64,000 bases of DNA from Ricinus communis. Its lineage: Eukaryota > Streptophyta > Magnoliopsida > Malpighiales > Euphorbiaceae. The stretch lies in NCBI RefSeq assembly GCF_019578655.1, contig NC_063260.1, positions 22,778,888 to 22,842,887 of the forward strand, given 5' to 3'. The notes under the pieces are model-generated. The model was given only the letters and a program-made list of their open reading frames with translations. It was not told the DNA's origin and ran no database searches. Both the position numbers and the translations under genes were made by a program. Each line of letters begins with the position of its first letter. The first letter of the stretch is position 1. Below, piece by piece: positions 36,525-48,800 of the stretch.

Positions 36525-39500
36525 TCAAGCTACACTTCCTTGATCTGAGGCATCTTCATAGTAATACGGGGTTAATTTCCCATCCTTTTTAGCAGCCTTT
36601 GGCATGTTTTCTGGCCGAATCTCTTGCAGCATTTTTACCACTCTTCTCATGGAGGGGCGGTTGATGGGTAGTGGACTGGTACAGAGAATGCCAATGTTGA
36701 GAACCTTGCATATCTCTGCCTTGAAACAAGAATCTAATTTGGAATCAATAACATGATCCACTCCTTTCTGGTCTAGAGTGGTGCACACCCACTTGACCAA
36801 GTCTTTCTCGCCGAATTCTGGATCTACTGGAAGTCTCCTTGTGACCAACTCAAGAATAACCACACCAAAGCTGTAGATATCACTCTTCTCATTCACTCTA
36901 AGTGTGTAGGCATACTCTGGGAAAAATTGAACAGAGGAAGAAAATCATGTTAAATTCTGTTGCGCAAAATATATTTGCAAGAAAAGCTGACAGTGAATCA
37001 ACACCACAGTCCTAAATCGCCAGTAATAGACAGACACAATCAGCTCTAATGTCTAATGGCAAACCACACTCATTAAATGCAGAGCACGTAGATAGAAATA
37101 TGAAAGATTAAAATGAGACAAATACATCACATCTCAGTATAAAACAACTAAAACTAAACAAATTAAAAAATCAAAGACAATTAGTGAAGAAGGATTGTGT
37201 AGCTGACCTGGAGCAATATAGCCACAAGACCCTGCAATCACAGACATAGATTTTGGCTTTCCAGTTGAATCAACCACCTTGGCTACACCAAAATCAGCAA
37301 CCCGTGCACCATAATCTCCATCCAACAAAATATTGTTGGACTTGACATCTCTATGCACAATCGGAGGAACACAATCATGATGCAAATAGGAAAGCCCCTC
37401 AGCCGCATCTAAAAGGATCTTGTACCTCGTTGGCCAATCTAACAACCCACCTTTGCTACCATGCAACAGATCACCCAAGCTTCCATTAGGCATGTACTCG
37501 TATACCAAAAGTTTACAGTCTCTAGTAGAGCAGCAACACCATAACTTAACTATATTCTTGTGCCTAATCTTACCCAAAGTATCAACCTCAGCCCCAAACC
37601 CATCATCCTGAACCTGACCTTTCTCAACATCACTTTCATCACTTCCCTTTTTGCTTCCTCCCCATAGCTTCTTCACTGCAACTGCCTCACCATTGCTAAG
37701 AACAACCTTGTATACTTTCCCAGATGCTCCGCTACCAATTACATTATCCTCATCAAGAGAAGCCAAGATCTCAAATTCACTAAAACCCAATTTGTGAAAC
37801 GACATCAAAGTCCATCTAGATTTGTCAATAGCTCTTGCATTCTTGTAATTCCTGTACTTGAAATAGAACCAAACAACACCAATAACAAGAACTAAAGCAG
37901 CAAGAATAAAAATTGACTTCAACAACCAAGCATAACCTTCACCTTTACCTTCACTTCTTCCATCACACAAACCATCAATATCTCCACATAAACCAGGATT
38001 CCCAAGAAAGCTACTTTTGTACATTTCTTTAGCAAAAAAAGGTGGAATATCCCCAGACAGGCGATTATTCGACAAATTAAGCTGATTCAGCTTCAAGTTC
38101 TGCAAGCTAAAGGGGATTTTCCCAGAAAACCTGTTGCTAGACAAATCAAGATAATTAAGCACAGGCAATCTTCCAATTTCATCAGGAATCTTGCCTGAAA
38201 ACTCATTATTAGCCAAATTTAGCTCATTTATTTTCTTCCAAGAATCAATTCCACTTGGCAACTCACCAGAAAGCAAATTACCATGAAGATCAAGATTTCC
38301 AAGCTGCTTTAAGTTCACTATACTCCCAGGCAAAGATCCAGTAAACTCATTTCCACTGCCAGAAAAAGACCCAAGATTCTCTAACCAACCAATCTCTTCA
38401 GGTAAACTTCCATTAAAACGATTATTATCAATAATCAACTGTGATAAATTAGCAGCACCAGCAATAGTTTTGCCAATTTGACCAGTAAATGAATTATTGA
38501 CAAGCTCAACAAGATAAACATGAGGCAAACCCCAAAACCCAGATGGCACTTCACCTGATAACCGATTATAACCCAATCGGACCCGGGTCAAACTCTTGCA
38601 TAGACTTAAACTTTCAGGTATTTGACCAGAAAATGAGTTATGTATCACTAACAGCTCCTCTAACTCACCCTTTGAACACAAACTCTCAGGGATTTCACCT
38701 GTAAATTTGTTGCTTGACACGTCAAGCCATCTTAAAGGAGAGTTCTTGCCGAGATTCTGAGGCAATTCGCCGCTGAATCGGTTTTGAAACAGCCTGAGTT
38801 CGTATAATTTCTTCGAGTCACCAATGCTTGCAGGCAACCTCCCCTCAAAATGATTTTCATAAAGATTGAGACTTTCTAACTGCAACTGACATAACTCGTC
38901 TGGGATTGGACCGGTTAACTCGTTCATAGAAGCGTCTAAAAGTCTCAATGCGGATAAATTGCCTAACCCAGAAGGCAAGTGGCCGGTGAGCGAGTTGTTA
39001 TAGAGCTCAATTTGGACAACGATGGTTAACTCAGTGAGTGAACTCGGGATTTCACCAACTAAATTGTTGACAGCAAGGTCTAAATCTTGAAGCTTCTTGA
39101 GTTGACCGAGTGAGTCAGGTATTTCACCAACTAGGTTACAATCAGTAAGCCATAGAATCTCTAAGTTGGTTAAGTTTCCAAGCTCCGGCGGGATCCGACT
39201 CGGTGAAAAAGGATTGTAAGATAAATTAAGCATCTTAAGAGTAGTAATGTTGCCTAAAAAAGGAGGGATTATACCGTCAAAGAGATTATAAACTAAAGAA
39301 ATAACCTCGAGCTTCTGAAAACGACCAAAAGAATCGGGAATATCTCCGGAGAAATTGTTACCGGTGAGGTCGAGATATTTAAGGTTAGGGAGGTCAGCTA
39401 AGGTGTAAGGGAGTGAACCAGTGAGATAGTTTTGAGCAAGATCAAGATGCTGGAGATTTTGGCAGGCGGAAATGTCAAGAGGGAGAATGCTGTCGATGGA

Positions 39501-39800
39501 GTTGTTGTTGAAGGAAAGGAAAGTAAGGTTTTGGAGACGGCAAATGAGGGAAGGGAATGGACCGGCTATGTTAGCGTTGGAAAGGTCAATGGAAGTGACT
39601 GAGTTAGCTGTTGGGTCGCATGTTATGCCAAACCAGGAACACGGGGAGGAGTCACGGTCGGACCAGGAGGAAAGAGAAGAGTCTGGGTCGGAAAATGAGA
39701 GTTTGATTTGGTGAAGGAAGAGGCCTTCTTGGTTGAGGGAGAGAGCGGGGGATGGAAACAACAGAAGGGAAAGGAAAGGGAAGAGGATGAAGAGAAGCAT
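36525..39800 (-). CDS. HSL1: Leucine-rich-repeat receptor kinase HAESA-LIKE 1
   Basis: Two exons (39800-37208 and 36916-36525, intron 291 bp, phase 1) encode 994 residues. Arabidopsis HSL1 is of the same length. In order: signal peptide (about 1-21), LRR N-cap with SSPCSWFGITC, and about 20 plant-type repeats (LxxLxLxxNxxSGxIP) with HSL1 signatures such as NPFSPSRIPPELGNLTNLE and IELYNNSLTG. An LRR C-cap (NPGLCGDIDGLC) and a membrane span near 625-648 follow. The kinase domain is complete: GSGASG loop near 690, VAVKK lysine near 707, VHRDVKSNN near 815, ADFGVAK near 836, and the activation segment GSCGYIAPEYAYTLRVNEKS split by the intron. Family knowledge: HAESA-clade receptors perceive IDA-type peptides, and HSL1 also CLE9/10, with SERK co-receptors at the plasma membrane, in abscission, cell separation and stomatal lineage control. 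All catalytic residues are present, so it should be active. Confidence 0.96.
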
Positions 39801-39874
39801 AGTTTGGTGTTTGTTTGTTAGTTTGTTTGATTGAGAGGAATGGTGAGGTTTGAGAGAGGTGTAAATGTAACAGG

Positions 39875-39880
39875 TATATA
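39875..39880 (-). promoter_or_regulatory. Possible TATA box of HSL1
   Basis: The minus strand reads CTCTTATATACC about 75-80 bases upstream of the start codon, leaving a leader of around 45 bases. The word and distance are acceptable but the match is not perfect. Confidence 0.35.
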
Positions 39881-42384
39881 AGAGAGTTGAAATTGAAAAA
39901 GTGGAAAAAGGAGATTTGAGAAGAGAGAGAATGTTTAGATTTCACTTTACCACCACCATCGCATAATTCAGATTATTGGTGTGGGCTCTTCCTTTCTCCC
40001 CCTCTATCCATCCACATATTGCATCACCACTCTACTTCATTTTTATGTTCTCTCGACACTTCCAATCAGTAATACTTAATCTTGTTTCCTTTATAACAAT
40101 TTCAAGATTTCATGTCTAATCCTATGAAATAAACGAGTGAAATCTATCATACTGCTCTGTATTTCATTTACACTTGCAATAAATAAAAGGATTGACATAT
40201 ATGGAGCTCTGTATACTGAGTTCTATTACAAGAAGGAAATAGTATGTCTAATATTTCACTAAAATCATATTACCTTTACCTTTAACAATTTTAAGAATTT
40301 ATAAAACCAATCAAATCAGTAACATCAATGTATTTAAATGTTATAAAAAATAATATAAATGCATTTAAATTAAATTAAATTATTAAGTGAAATTGAAGTG
40401 ATATTGGCCTGAAAATATTAATACATTTGGGCAGTGATTCTAATTATTCGTGGTGTAAAACGACTGAGACTGTAGATATTGTTAAAATGTTGACAAGTAG
40501 AAGCATATATATATTAGATCACATGCCAAAATGGGGTCACTAAAAATGGAGATAACCATGCTTGTGGAAATGGATTGTACTTTAGATATATGTGTACGAA
40601 TTCAAAGAGAACCTCCAGTTGTGCTAGCTGTTGAGAGCTTTTTACACAGAACAGTGCATGTGTCCTCCTTCTAGATTCTGTTTGTTTGGCTGGAAAATAG
40701 AATGCAATTGATAATTTCGTTTTCTTTCCACATTTGTCTTTTCTTTAAAATAATAATAATAATAAAAAGGAACATTATTAAGGGGTTTTCGGTAATTTTA
40801 CCGTTAATTAATTAACTAATCTATTTATTATCAAGGGACAGTAAACATTATTATGCTGTTTCATCATCGTCAATGAAGTGAAAAACACACAAAGATAACA
40901 CTAATTTGGCTGTCTGTCGCGCGTGTGGCAAGAGTGGTGCCACGAGGAAAAAGTAAAAACCGACGGTGAAATCTACGAATAAGCGATTGACGGGACTTTG
41001 CAAGAAAAAGAAGGTAAACCGGTCAATGAGGGTCAGAGAGAAACGACGTCATTTTCGAACATAGACTTGGAAATTGAATTATTGCACTCCTGTGTCTGTG
41101 TTGTTCACTCTTTTTTTAGACAGTATCATGACAAAATAGAGACATGCTTAGAAAATTTACAAAACAATTTTGCTTCATGTTAGTATTAATTAATGATAGA
41201 TCAGTGCTAAGTTGGTCTACCAGCATGAGAATGACAGTTTGGTAATTTGGTCCATGTGTTTGTTTTAGGGATGATTAACCAAGTATACACATATCAAGTA
41301 GCTCACAAAATCGATGCCATATGTTTTTATGTAATGTTTTACTTTTACTAACAAAGAAAATACTTAAAGGATTTGGGGTGATAATTAAACAATAATATTT
41401 CTCTTCTTTCTTTTTTTTCCATTTCCTTCAAGGAAAAGACCCAATATATAGAGTCATCCAATTCTTTCTACAAATTTACCTTGCATTATAGATTTATTCT
41501 TTTAGGAAAAATAATTTTATTTTTATTATTATGATATTCAATGTGGTTATTATTGTTTTATATTTGGAAAATTATAGACAAATGAAAGCAAATAAGGAAG
41601 AAAGTTTTCACTTCTTATTTTCCTTTTTGTTGGATGAGTGGAAAATTGAGAGTAAATTTTTATTTTTTTATCTTTTTCTTACATTTATTTTTATACTCAT
41701 CCCAAAATATTAATAAATATTAAAATAACAAGTAAAATTTATCTAGGTGAGTATAATTTAAAGAGTAATGCTATATAACTAAATTTATTTTAATTATTTT
41801 TCAATTAATATGGTATATAACTTTTTTTATATTCTAAAGTTATTTCTTTATTATAATGTTGTAGGAATATTACAAAAAATAATTTGATAAATCTATGCTA
41901 CATATATCTTATTCACTAGCGAGGAAATTTTCATTTTTGCATTAAAAAATATTAGAATTTATTCGTCTATGCTACATATCCTAGGTACGGTTGATAGAAA
42001 ATAGGCTATGGTGGAATTCATACTGCAAAATTCTCAGTGCCGTACACGTGGCAAATCAGGAAACAGACCCTTGCTAATGGTGCCACTACTCATGCCTAGA
42101 AAAGACTGCATCTGCATGTACCGCCAAAATTGTTTCGATTGCGATATCTTTTAACCAGGTTGATAAAATCAACGTCCAAGATTCGCTGACTTTTGGGTAA
42201 TAAAGAATCTATAACACAGGGGAAAGCTGCACCTGAAACAGAGAATTGAATCTAATTTAGTTTAATTATTCCAATTTTATGGGAACCTGCGCAATTTTAA
42301 TTAATATACTAGTTTCTTTGACAAACATCACATAGCATTGAAAGGAGGGAATTTCAGATTTCTAAGACTTTTTCAAAAAAGTTT
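39881..42384. other. HSL1 promoter region and spacer
   Basis: No gene is seen. A GC-moderate patch at 40900-41080 contains cgcgcgtgtgg and aaacgacgtcattt words, and 42030-42060 has a G-box (acacgtggc). These could be regulatory, but I cannot tie them to a gene. The remainder is AT-rich. Confidence 0.55.
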
Positions 42385-43344
42385 GGAAAAACGCATATTT
42401 AGCCCCCTGCACTTTACCTTTTTTTTTTCTTGGATTTTATCCCCTTCCACTTTTATTTCTACACATTATACTCTTGCACTTCTATTTTGATCACAATGTA
42501 GTCCTTACCTAACAGACCCTCAACACATCTTATTTACATCATGTTTAATGCAATTGAAAGATTTTTTGAGGCACCGACTGGGATTTAATGAATGACACAT
42601 ATGAAAAAAAAGGGACTAAATAAAAAGGCCAAATAACACCACTTTGTAAATTGATTTGATCGATTAAACCCTAAATCGATAAACCTAATCCTTGACCTGT
42701 TTGTTCTTTCTACCACCACACTTCATTCGAAATTGATTTTATGCAAACGATAATAAATCTATATGAAACCTTACCATAAATCCAACATACCAAAGAAATC
42801 GAAGCAACTGCAGACCTGCAATGAAGGAAAATTTGGTGATTTTAACGAAAACTGTAAGAAGTTTGTTAGTTAGGGTTTTGGAAGCTTGTATTAACGTTGT
42901 TGTTTGTTTGTTGTATAGGATAATTGTTGACGAAATTATGGTAGCAAACGAGTGGGGTAATTGAAGGACTTGAGGACCTGCGTGTTCCTTTAAAGGTAAG
43001 AAATAATTATTTAAAATTTCTGCAAAATTTGTATTTATGGTTATATTTTTGTGGTTGTGGTCTCTAGTCTTAATATGTCAGATTCTTTAACATTAATAGA
43101 TTCATATTTTTATATTGAGTAATAAATTAACAAACTAAAATAAAACTAGCTTTTAAGGATTGTTTAATGTGTTTAATGTTTGTACTTGCTTTATTACTAT
43201 GAGTTTTGGATCTTTTAATACTCCTTTGCATTCCCTACTTGTATATTCTCTTATTTCTTTAATATTGTTCCATATTGAATACATGTAAGAGTGCATTTTG
43301 GAATTTGTATTCTATGCCTATATATATATATAAATTTGCTAGGT

Positions 43345-44859
43345 ATGGGTGATCCTATTATTGACCTAGTTATTCATCATGGGGGTATTTTCATATAGGA
43401 AAGAGAAAGGGTAGTAAGGTATAAGGGAGGTGTAAGGAGTTTAGTGCATGCTCGGTTGGATGTAGACCTGTTATCATATCCCAATGTCAAGTCTTATGTA
43501 AAAGAATTAGGGTACACGAAGATTGTTGGTTTATATATTAGGCAAAGGTTAGTTGGAGATTTTATAAGTGTTGTTGATGATAAATCTGTAATGGAAATAA
43601 TCAATGCTATAAAAGGATGGGGATAATATTAAGTTTTATGTTGAAAACTGCAATGGTAACAGTGTCAATTGCAATGAGACAACAACCTATCAACCATTTG
43701 TTCAGGTTCTTAGTGACGTTGATAATACTACTGATAGAACACAAAGTGGTAGTTCCAGGAATAATATAGAAGAAGATGAGTTAAGTGGATGAGGATTGGC
43801 TTCCCGAATATATTAAGCATCAAACTTTTGATGAAATTTATGTGAATATATCTTGCTTAACTTATGACGAAGACGATAAGTTACAAGCAACAAGGCAAAA
43901 GGTGAGAGAGAGTTGGTATAGAAGTAAACCTAATAAAGATAAGGAAGGATTAAAAGATAAAGGTGAGAAACCCGATATTGATATAATATATGAACCTTAC
44001 TAGGAAATTGATCTTAATGATGATTTACCTGATGGAAGCGAGGACACTAATAGTAATGACAGTAGTTCTGAAGCATGTAGTTATTACTCAAAAACTGATG
44101 ATGATTATGGTCATGAATGTAAAAGAAAGAGTAAGACCAAGGTTGCTTTTGACCCAACATCAAAGATACCAGTTTTATATTTTGGAATGACATTCAAGAA
44201 TATGCAAGAGGTGAAGGATGCCATAACTAGATACACTATCATGAAGGGAGTATATGTTTATTATAGAAAGAATGATCCTCACAGAGTTAGGGTTAAATAC
44301 AAAAAAGGTTGTCCATGAGTGCTTACAATCTGATATGGAACTAGGTGATGATGAGCAATACACCATTATCCTTGATATGCAAAAGGTGAATTACTAGAAT
44401 TTGTTTCTTTCCAATTTAACATTTTTATCTAAATAGATTTTCGGTACTAAATTATATGATTTTTTTATAGGGACTTATGAATGGAATTGAGGATATTTTG
44501 AAAAAGGCGAGCATAGGATGTGCGCAAGGCATATGTATACTAACTGGGCTAAAAGATAGGGAGGGGATGAGAGAAAAATTGCCTTCTAAAATATAGTTAG
44601 GGCAAGTTTTGGAAAAGATGTGAAGCACAAGTTGGACATTCTAGATAAACTTGGAAATGGGATAGTGGCAAATGCTTTGAGTTATGGTATAGAAACTTGG
44701 TGCAAGGCTTATTTTAGGACTAATGTTAAGCGAGATTATCTTAATGGAAGATTTAAAGCTCGTGGGCTTCAGTGGAATGGTGCTCCTGCTGTCAGTTTGA
44801 ACGGCCTGCAAAATGCTAGAGATGGGACCAAGAAAACAACACCAATATGGAAACCATAA
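43345..44859 (+). pseudogene. MULE (MuDR-type) transposase, disrupted
   Basis: The start MGDPIIDLVIHHGG is the PB1-like N-terminus of plant MULE transposases; it meets TAG at 43396-43398 and then continues in frame (VRYKGG, LLSYPNVKSYVKELGY). Further frame changes follow near 43622 and 43790. An acidic linker leads to the MuDR DNA-binding domain (FKNMQEVKDAITRYTIMKG, near 44188-44316). After it, the second DDE aspartate motif survives (TIILDMQK then GLMNGIEDIL, across a probable 85-bp intron at 44387-44471), and so does EHRMCARHMYTNW. The part carrying the first catalytic aspartate is deleted, since only some 25 bases separate the flanking blocks. The end (ETWCKAYFRTNVKRDYL) corresponds to the post-catalytic region, and the SWIM-type zinc finger is absent. 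It is a dead copy. Confidence 0.85.
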
Positions 44860-45489
44860 ATATATCACTTATATTTTTTTGTTTATGTGGAATGCCACAC
44901 TAACCAAAAACTTGGTAGTTATTTCTATGAGCTTTTAGTGATTGTATTTTGCTGAGATACTTTTTTACTCAGAACTCTATTTTTGTGACAACCTTTTATT
45001 ACTCAGGTAGTTCAGAACATGAGGTTGTCTTTTATTACAACAACTAAAATCAAATTGTGATATATTTAATTCTTATTTTGAATTGAAACATTATATTAAT
45101 TGAAGGTTCTTTTAGTATAGCTTATTACATTTTATTAGCAGTAATGTTTCCATCAAGTGTTTGGTCAATTTTTACATCTAGACTTACAGAATTTGATAAT
45201 AATGCCATCAATTTTAGAACAGACCAAATGCAAATACTTTAAAAAAATCTGAAATGATTCAATGATAAAATAGCATAATGTTGTTCTTCAATACAAAGCT
45301 AGGCAAGAAAATAGCATAACATTTCGTACATAAACCATTTTTTATTTCCAAAAAAGTTTTACATCAACCAACCCCTTTCAAACACAATCTTTAACAATTA
45401 TTTTACTTCCTGCGTAATACAAATCCAATCAAGCAAGCCTCAGTTACACCTAAACCTAGAAGGAACAATGTTATTGAATTTTAAAAACC

Positions 45490-45818
45490 TCAACTCTCTT
45501 TTAAATTTTGTATCTCTTCTTTCAAAAGCTAATTTTCACCCACAAAATAACAATTCTCCACCCTGAGAACCTCCATTTTCACCTTCATTTCATCCATTTT
45601 AAGCTTCAGTTCCTCCATTTGTTCATTTGTTCATTTCTATTACTACAAATGACTCGCCAACTTGTACTAACTTGATTTCTTTCAAATTTTAATTCGTCTA
45701 GGGCATTTAAGATCCCTTTGACATAATCTAGTTGATGGTTGTTGAACTCCATCTCAACAAGTTGAGGTCGAAAGCTTGTACCAGAATCTGAACTCCAATC
45801 GCTATTTCCACCTTCCAT
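45490..45818 (-). pseudogene. Convergent coiled-coil frame inside the MULE, frameshifted
   Basis: The minus-strand frame starts MEGGNSDWSSDSGTSFRPQL and runs 70 codons to 45606. An 8-base tandem duplication (tttgttca twice, 45618-45633) shifts the frame. The other frame continues with MEELKLKMDEMKVKMEVLRV, a heptad-rich segment, then a TAG (45529-45531) and LLKEEIQNLKES to 45490. Undoing the duplication would join the two parts, so it was probably one protein of about 110 residues with a C-terminal coiled coil. I do not recognise its family. Such acidic, coiled-coil proteins do accompany plant MULEs, sometimes with a GRF zinc finger, which is not present here. Confidence 0.5.
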
Positions 45819-48800
45819 GTTAGTATAAAGGATAAGGCCGCAGATCGACTATAAGTTTGACAAAGATAAAGCAAAAAGGACAAGCTTTAAGGTTTTTTTT
45901 TCTAATTTTGCCGATTACAAACCCTAAAGGAATAAAAAGGGGGAACACATTTCACAATAGAAAAGGGAAATCCTCTATTTCATGTCCATCTTGGATATGC
46001 TAAAAAAAATTCTGATGTGGAAAATGACATGGAATCGTTTTAACGGGTTCTTGTCTGTTTCCACGCTATGTTAGGTAAGGACTACATTTTGATGAAAATA
46101 GAAGTGCAAGGATATAATATATAGAAATAAAAGTGGAAGTGGGTAATATCAAAAATAAAAGTAAAGTGCAGGGGCAGAATATGCAATTTTTCAATAAGTT
46201 TTAAATTTTACACAATGCTCCCTATAGTTTTCGTGAATTTATGTATTTTGCAGCTCAGTTTTTCAAAAGAGCTTCTCTTTTAATTTGAACTCTGATAAAG
46301 AGTCTTCTCGGTGCAGTATTTATCAACTTTGGTAACAACATTTAATATAATTTTAATAAATAACGTGTAGATAAGAAATTGAATACAATTTAGTCACAAA
46401 GATTTCAAGTGATTATAAAGGAGTTTCAAATCTTTACAACGTATAGTACACAAGCAAAATTTTAATTAACCATTACAAAAAATATCTTCTCTATTTTTAA
46501 AGATATTGTTTTAGTCGGCTTTAAACTATGTCAATTTTCTTTTAACTGATAGTTTAATAAGTATTTATCAAAAATATTATTCTTTAATTAATATAAATAT
46601 TTTATGTGCAACTAATTTTTATATAATATATTTTAAAATTATAATTTCTACAAAAAGTTAAGAATATTTTAAAAATATAACAATAATTTGTGTATAAATT
46701 ATAAGTAAATTATCTTTTTAAGATGGAGCAAGTAGTGTAAAACGATTATTAGATTAGCATTTGATTAATCATTTTATTTAGATTTGTTTTTAGGTTGCAA
46801 ATACGCAAATTTGGTATGTACGAGAGTGCACTATTGGGTTGCAGAGAGGAAACATTAATGAACCCAAAAATTGCAAAAGCTACAGTAAAAATGCAACGAA
46901 ACAAAGGAGAACAAACCATAGTCAGAATTCAACGAGAAATAGAAAAAAGGTAGTGCACAATTGTTACCCAGAAAAAAAAAAGAAAAAAAAAAAGAAAAAA
47001 AAAAAGAGGAAATCAGTGAAACTTGTGTAATTAAAGAACCTTTCACATTGTTCCAAAAATTTCCTCTATTTGATACAGATTTACTTGGAATTTGTTATGG
47101 ATTTCTACAATGTCCCAAACAAGAATCAGTTTTTACATTTTTGGACCTCCTATGAACCAATGCACAGTAGTAAATCCATCACCGTCAGCCTTCAATTCTG
47201 ACAGAACTCACTGCTATAAATAAATGCTCTCTCTCTCTGTGCGACTGGGGCACGTCCTCTTCCACGTGATTTACAAAATTCTGAGGTCCAATCTTTCATT
47301 CTTTTATGAGTTAAGGGATGAAAGAGTAAATAGCAATCTATATAATTACTGCCTTTTAAAATTTCAAAGTTTTCTTTTACCACCCTTATATAAATGTCAT
47401 TTCTCTAACATATTGTTTTTCCCTTAATTAAACTTCGACCCCTATGCAAACTCTTATTATTTTTGTCGAATACGTTACTTCATTATTATTGAATTAAAAA
47501 ATTTACTAATTTAACTTATAATGGTCTAGATCAGCATTGAAAGTATCTAAATTGAATGATAGATAAAAACATAAGTTCAAAAAATTTGAAATGGTACGTC
47601 TGGTGTGCAGTCACACGGTTGCAATATGGGGACAAAACAAGATTTTGGGAGCTTATCTTTGGCTTGGGTCATTTATGATTTTCAGTTTAGTGTGGTCATT
47701 TTTCAAGTTGTTACCTTATCCCTACGACTCATAATTCCCTAGCATTTTAAAAGAAACAAAATAAATACATAATAAAGAACATATAGAGGAGAGAGAGACT
47801 TATTATTCTATTATAAATTTCAAATATGATGGCAAAGTTTATTGGTAGAAGTTATAAAGATGTAGTTGGGATATGCTATAAGTCCAATGCACCAAATAGT
47901 ATTTATAGTGCTAGTTAGGTTAAGATTCAAATTAATGAGAAGTTTGGTTGTGTTAACAAAACTCAGAGCTTGCATATAATGATGCCAATTTATGTAGAGG
48001 AAACCAATCTGGTCATTCATATTTATATATCCTACCAAAATGCAATTAATACAAATTGTTCTTCTTCCTCTTCAATTTTGAAATGTAATATAGTAGTTGC
48101 TGAGGTTTCAACCCCCTTTAATTCTCTATTGCATAATATTAGTACATATCTATATTTCCAACTGTCAAATTAATTGTGGATATTCAAAATTTAATGACAT
48201 GTGCTTTCTTGTAATAAAATACATATTACAACAAGTCATTAAAGAATTATTTATTCCATTTTATTAATAATTCATTCGGATTAGAAAAGCATTCGTTATA
48301 GTTAATTATGAAGAAAAACCTAGCTACATTAGACTAATTTATACTTCTATATATATTCCAAAATTTATTAAACATATTCTAATATAAGGATAAAATAAAA
48401 TATAAAAAATTAATGTTTCATTCGATAATAAAAGTAATTGATAATTATTTTTTTTATTTAAAAGAACAGTTATAATAAAATGGAGAGAGTATTACAATAG
48501 TTATTATAATTTTCTTATGAATGTAGAAATTATCATTTTAATTGAATTGAAAATGGATATGCTTAGAAATGATATACTTTTCTCTTTTCGCCCATGATCT
48601 TCACACATTAGAAACACCCACATCCACTTGTAATATTTAAAAAAAAAATACCCACTTAAAATTGATACGGAGATGTATTCTTAAGATATGTAGAATATAT
48701 TTAATGTTCGCATCACTTACTTTATAAATTGAGGACTATTATGAAGTGTCTAAAGCCATCATGCAAAGCAGAATGTCATTATTTTTAGAGACTGGTTTGG

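Larger units (their letters stand above)
42385..46192. mobile_element. Mutator-like element (MULE), 3.8 kb, with inverted termini
   Basis: The left end ggaaaaacgcatattt (42385 on) is matched by the reverse complement of the right end (gaatatgcaatttttc, to 46192). The match runs inward about 125 bp through words such as ctgcactttac, cttccacttttatttct, cttgcacttctatttt and tgtagtccttacctaaca. Nonamers aaaaagttt (42376-42384) and aataagttt (46193-46201) differ at one base, consistent with a 9-bp target duplication. Inside are a plus-strand transposase relic and a convergent minus-strand frame. The transposase is broken, so the element is not autonomous. Confidence 0.88.

Noticed and set aside
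39472..39714. Plus-strand open frame within HSL1 exon 1
   Set aside because: It is a shadow of the LRR coding sequence on the other strand.
46839..47030. Plus-strand lysine-rich frame
   Set aside because: The lysines come from an A-rich run; there is no other support for a protein.
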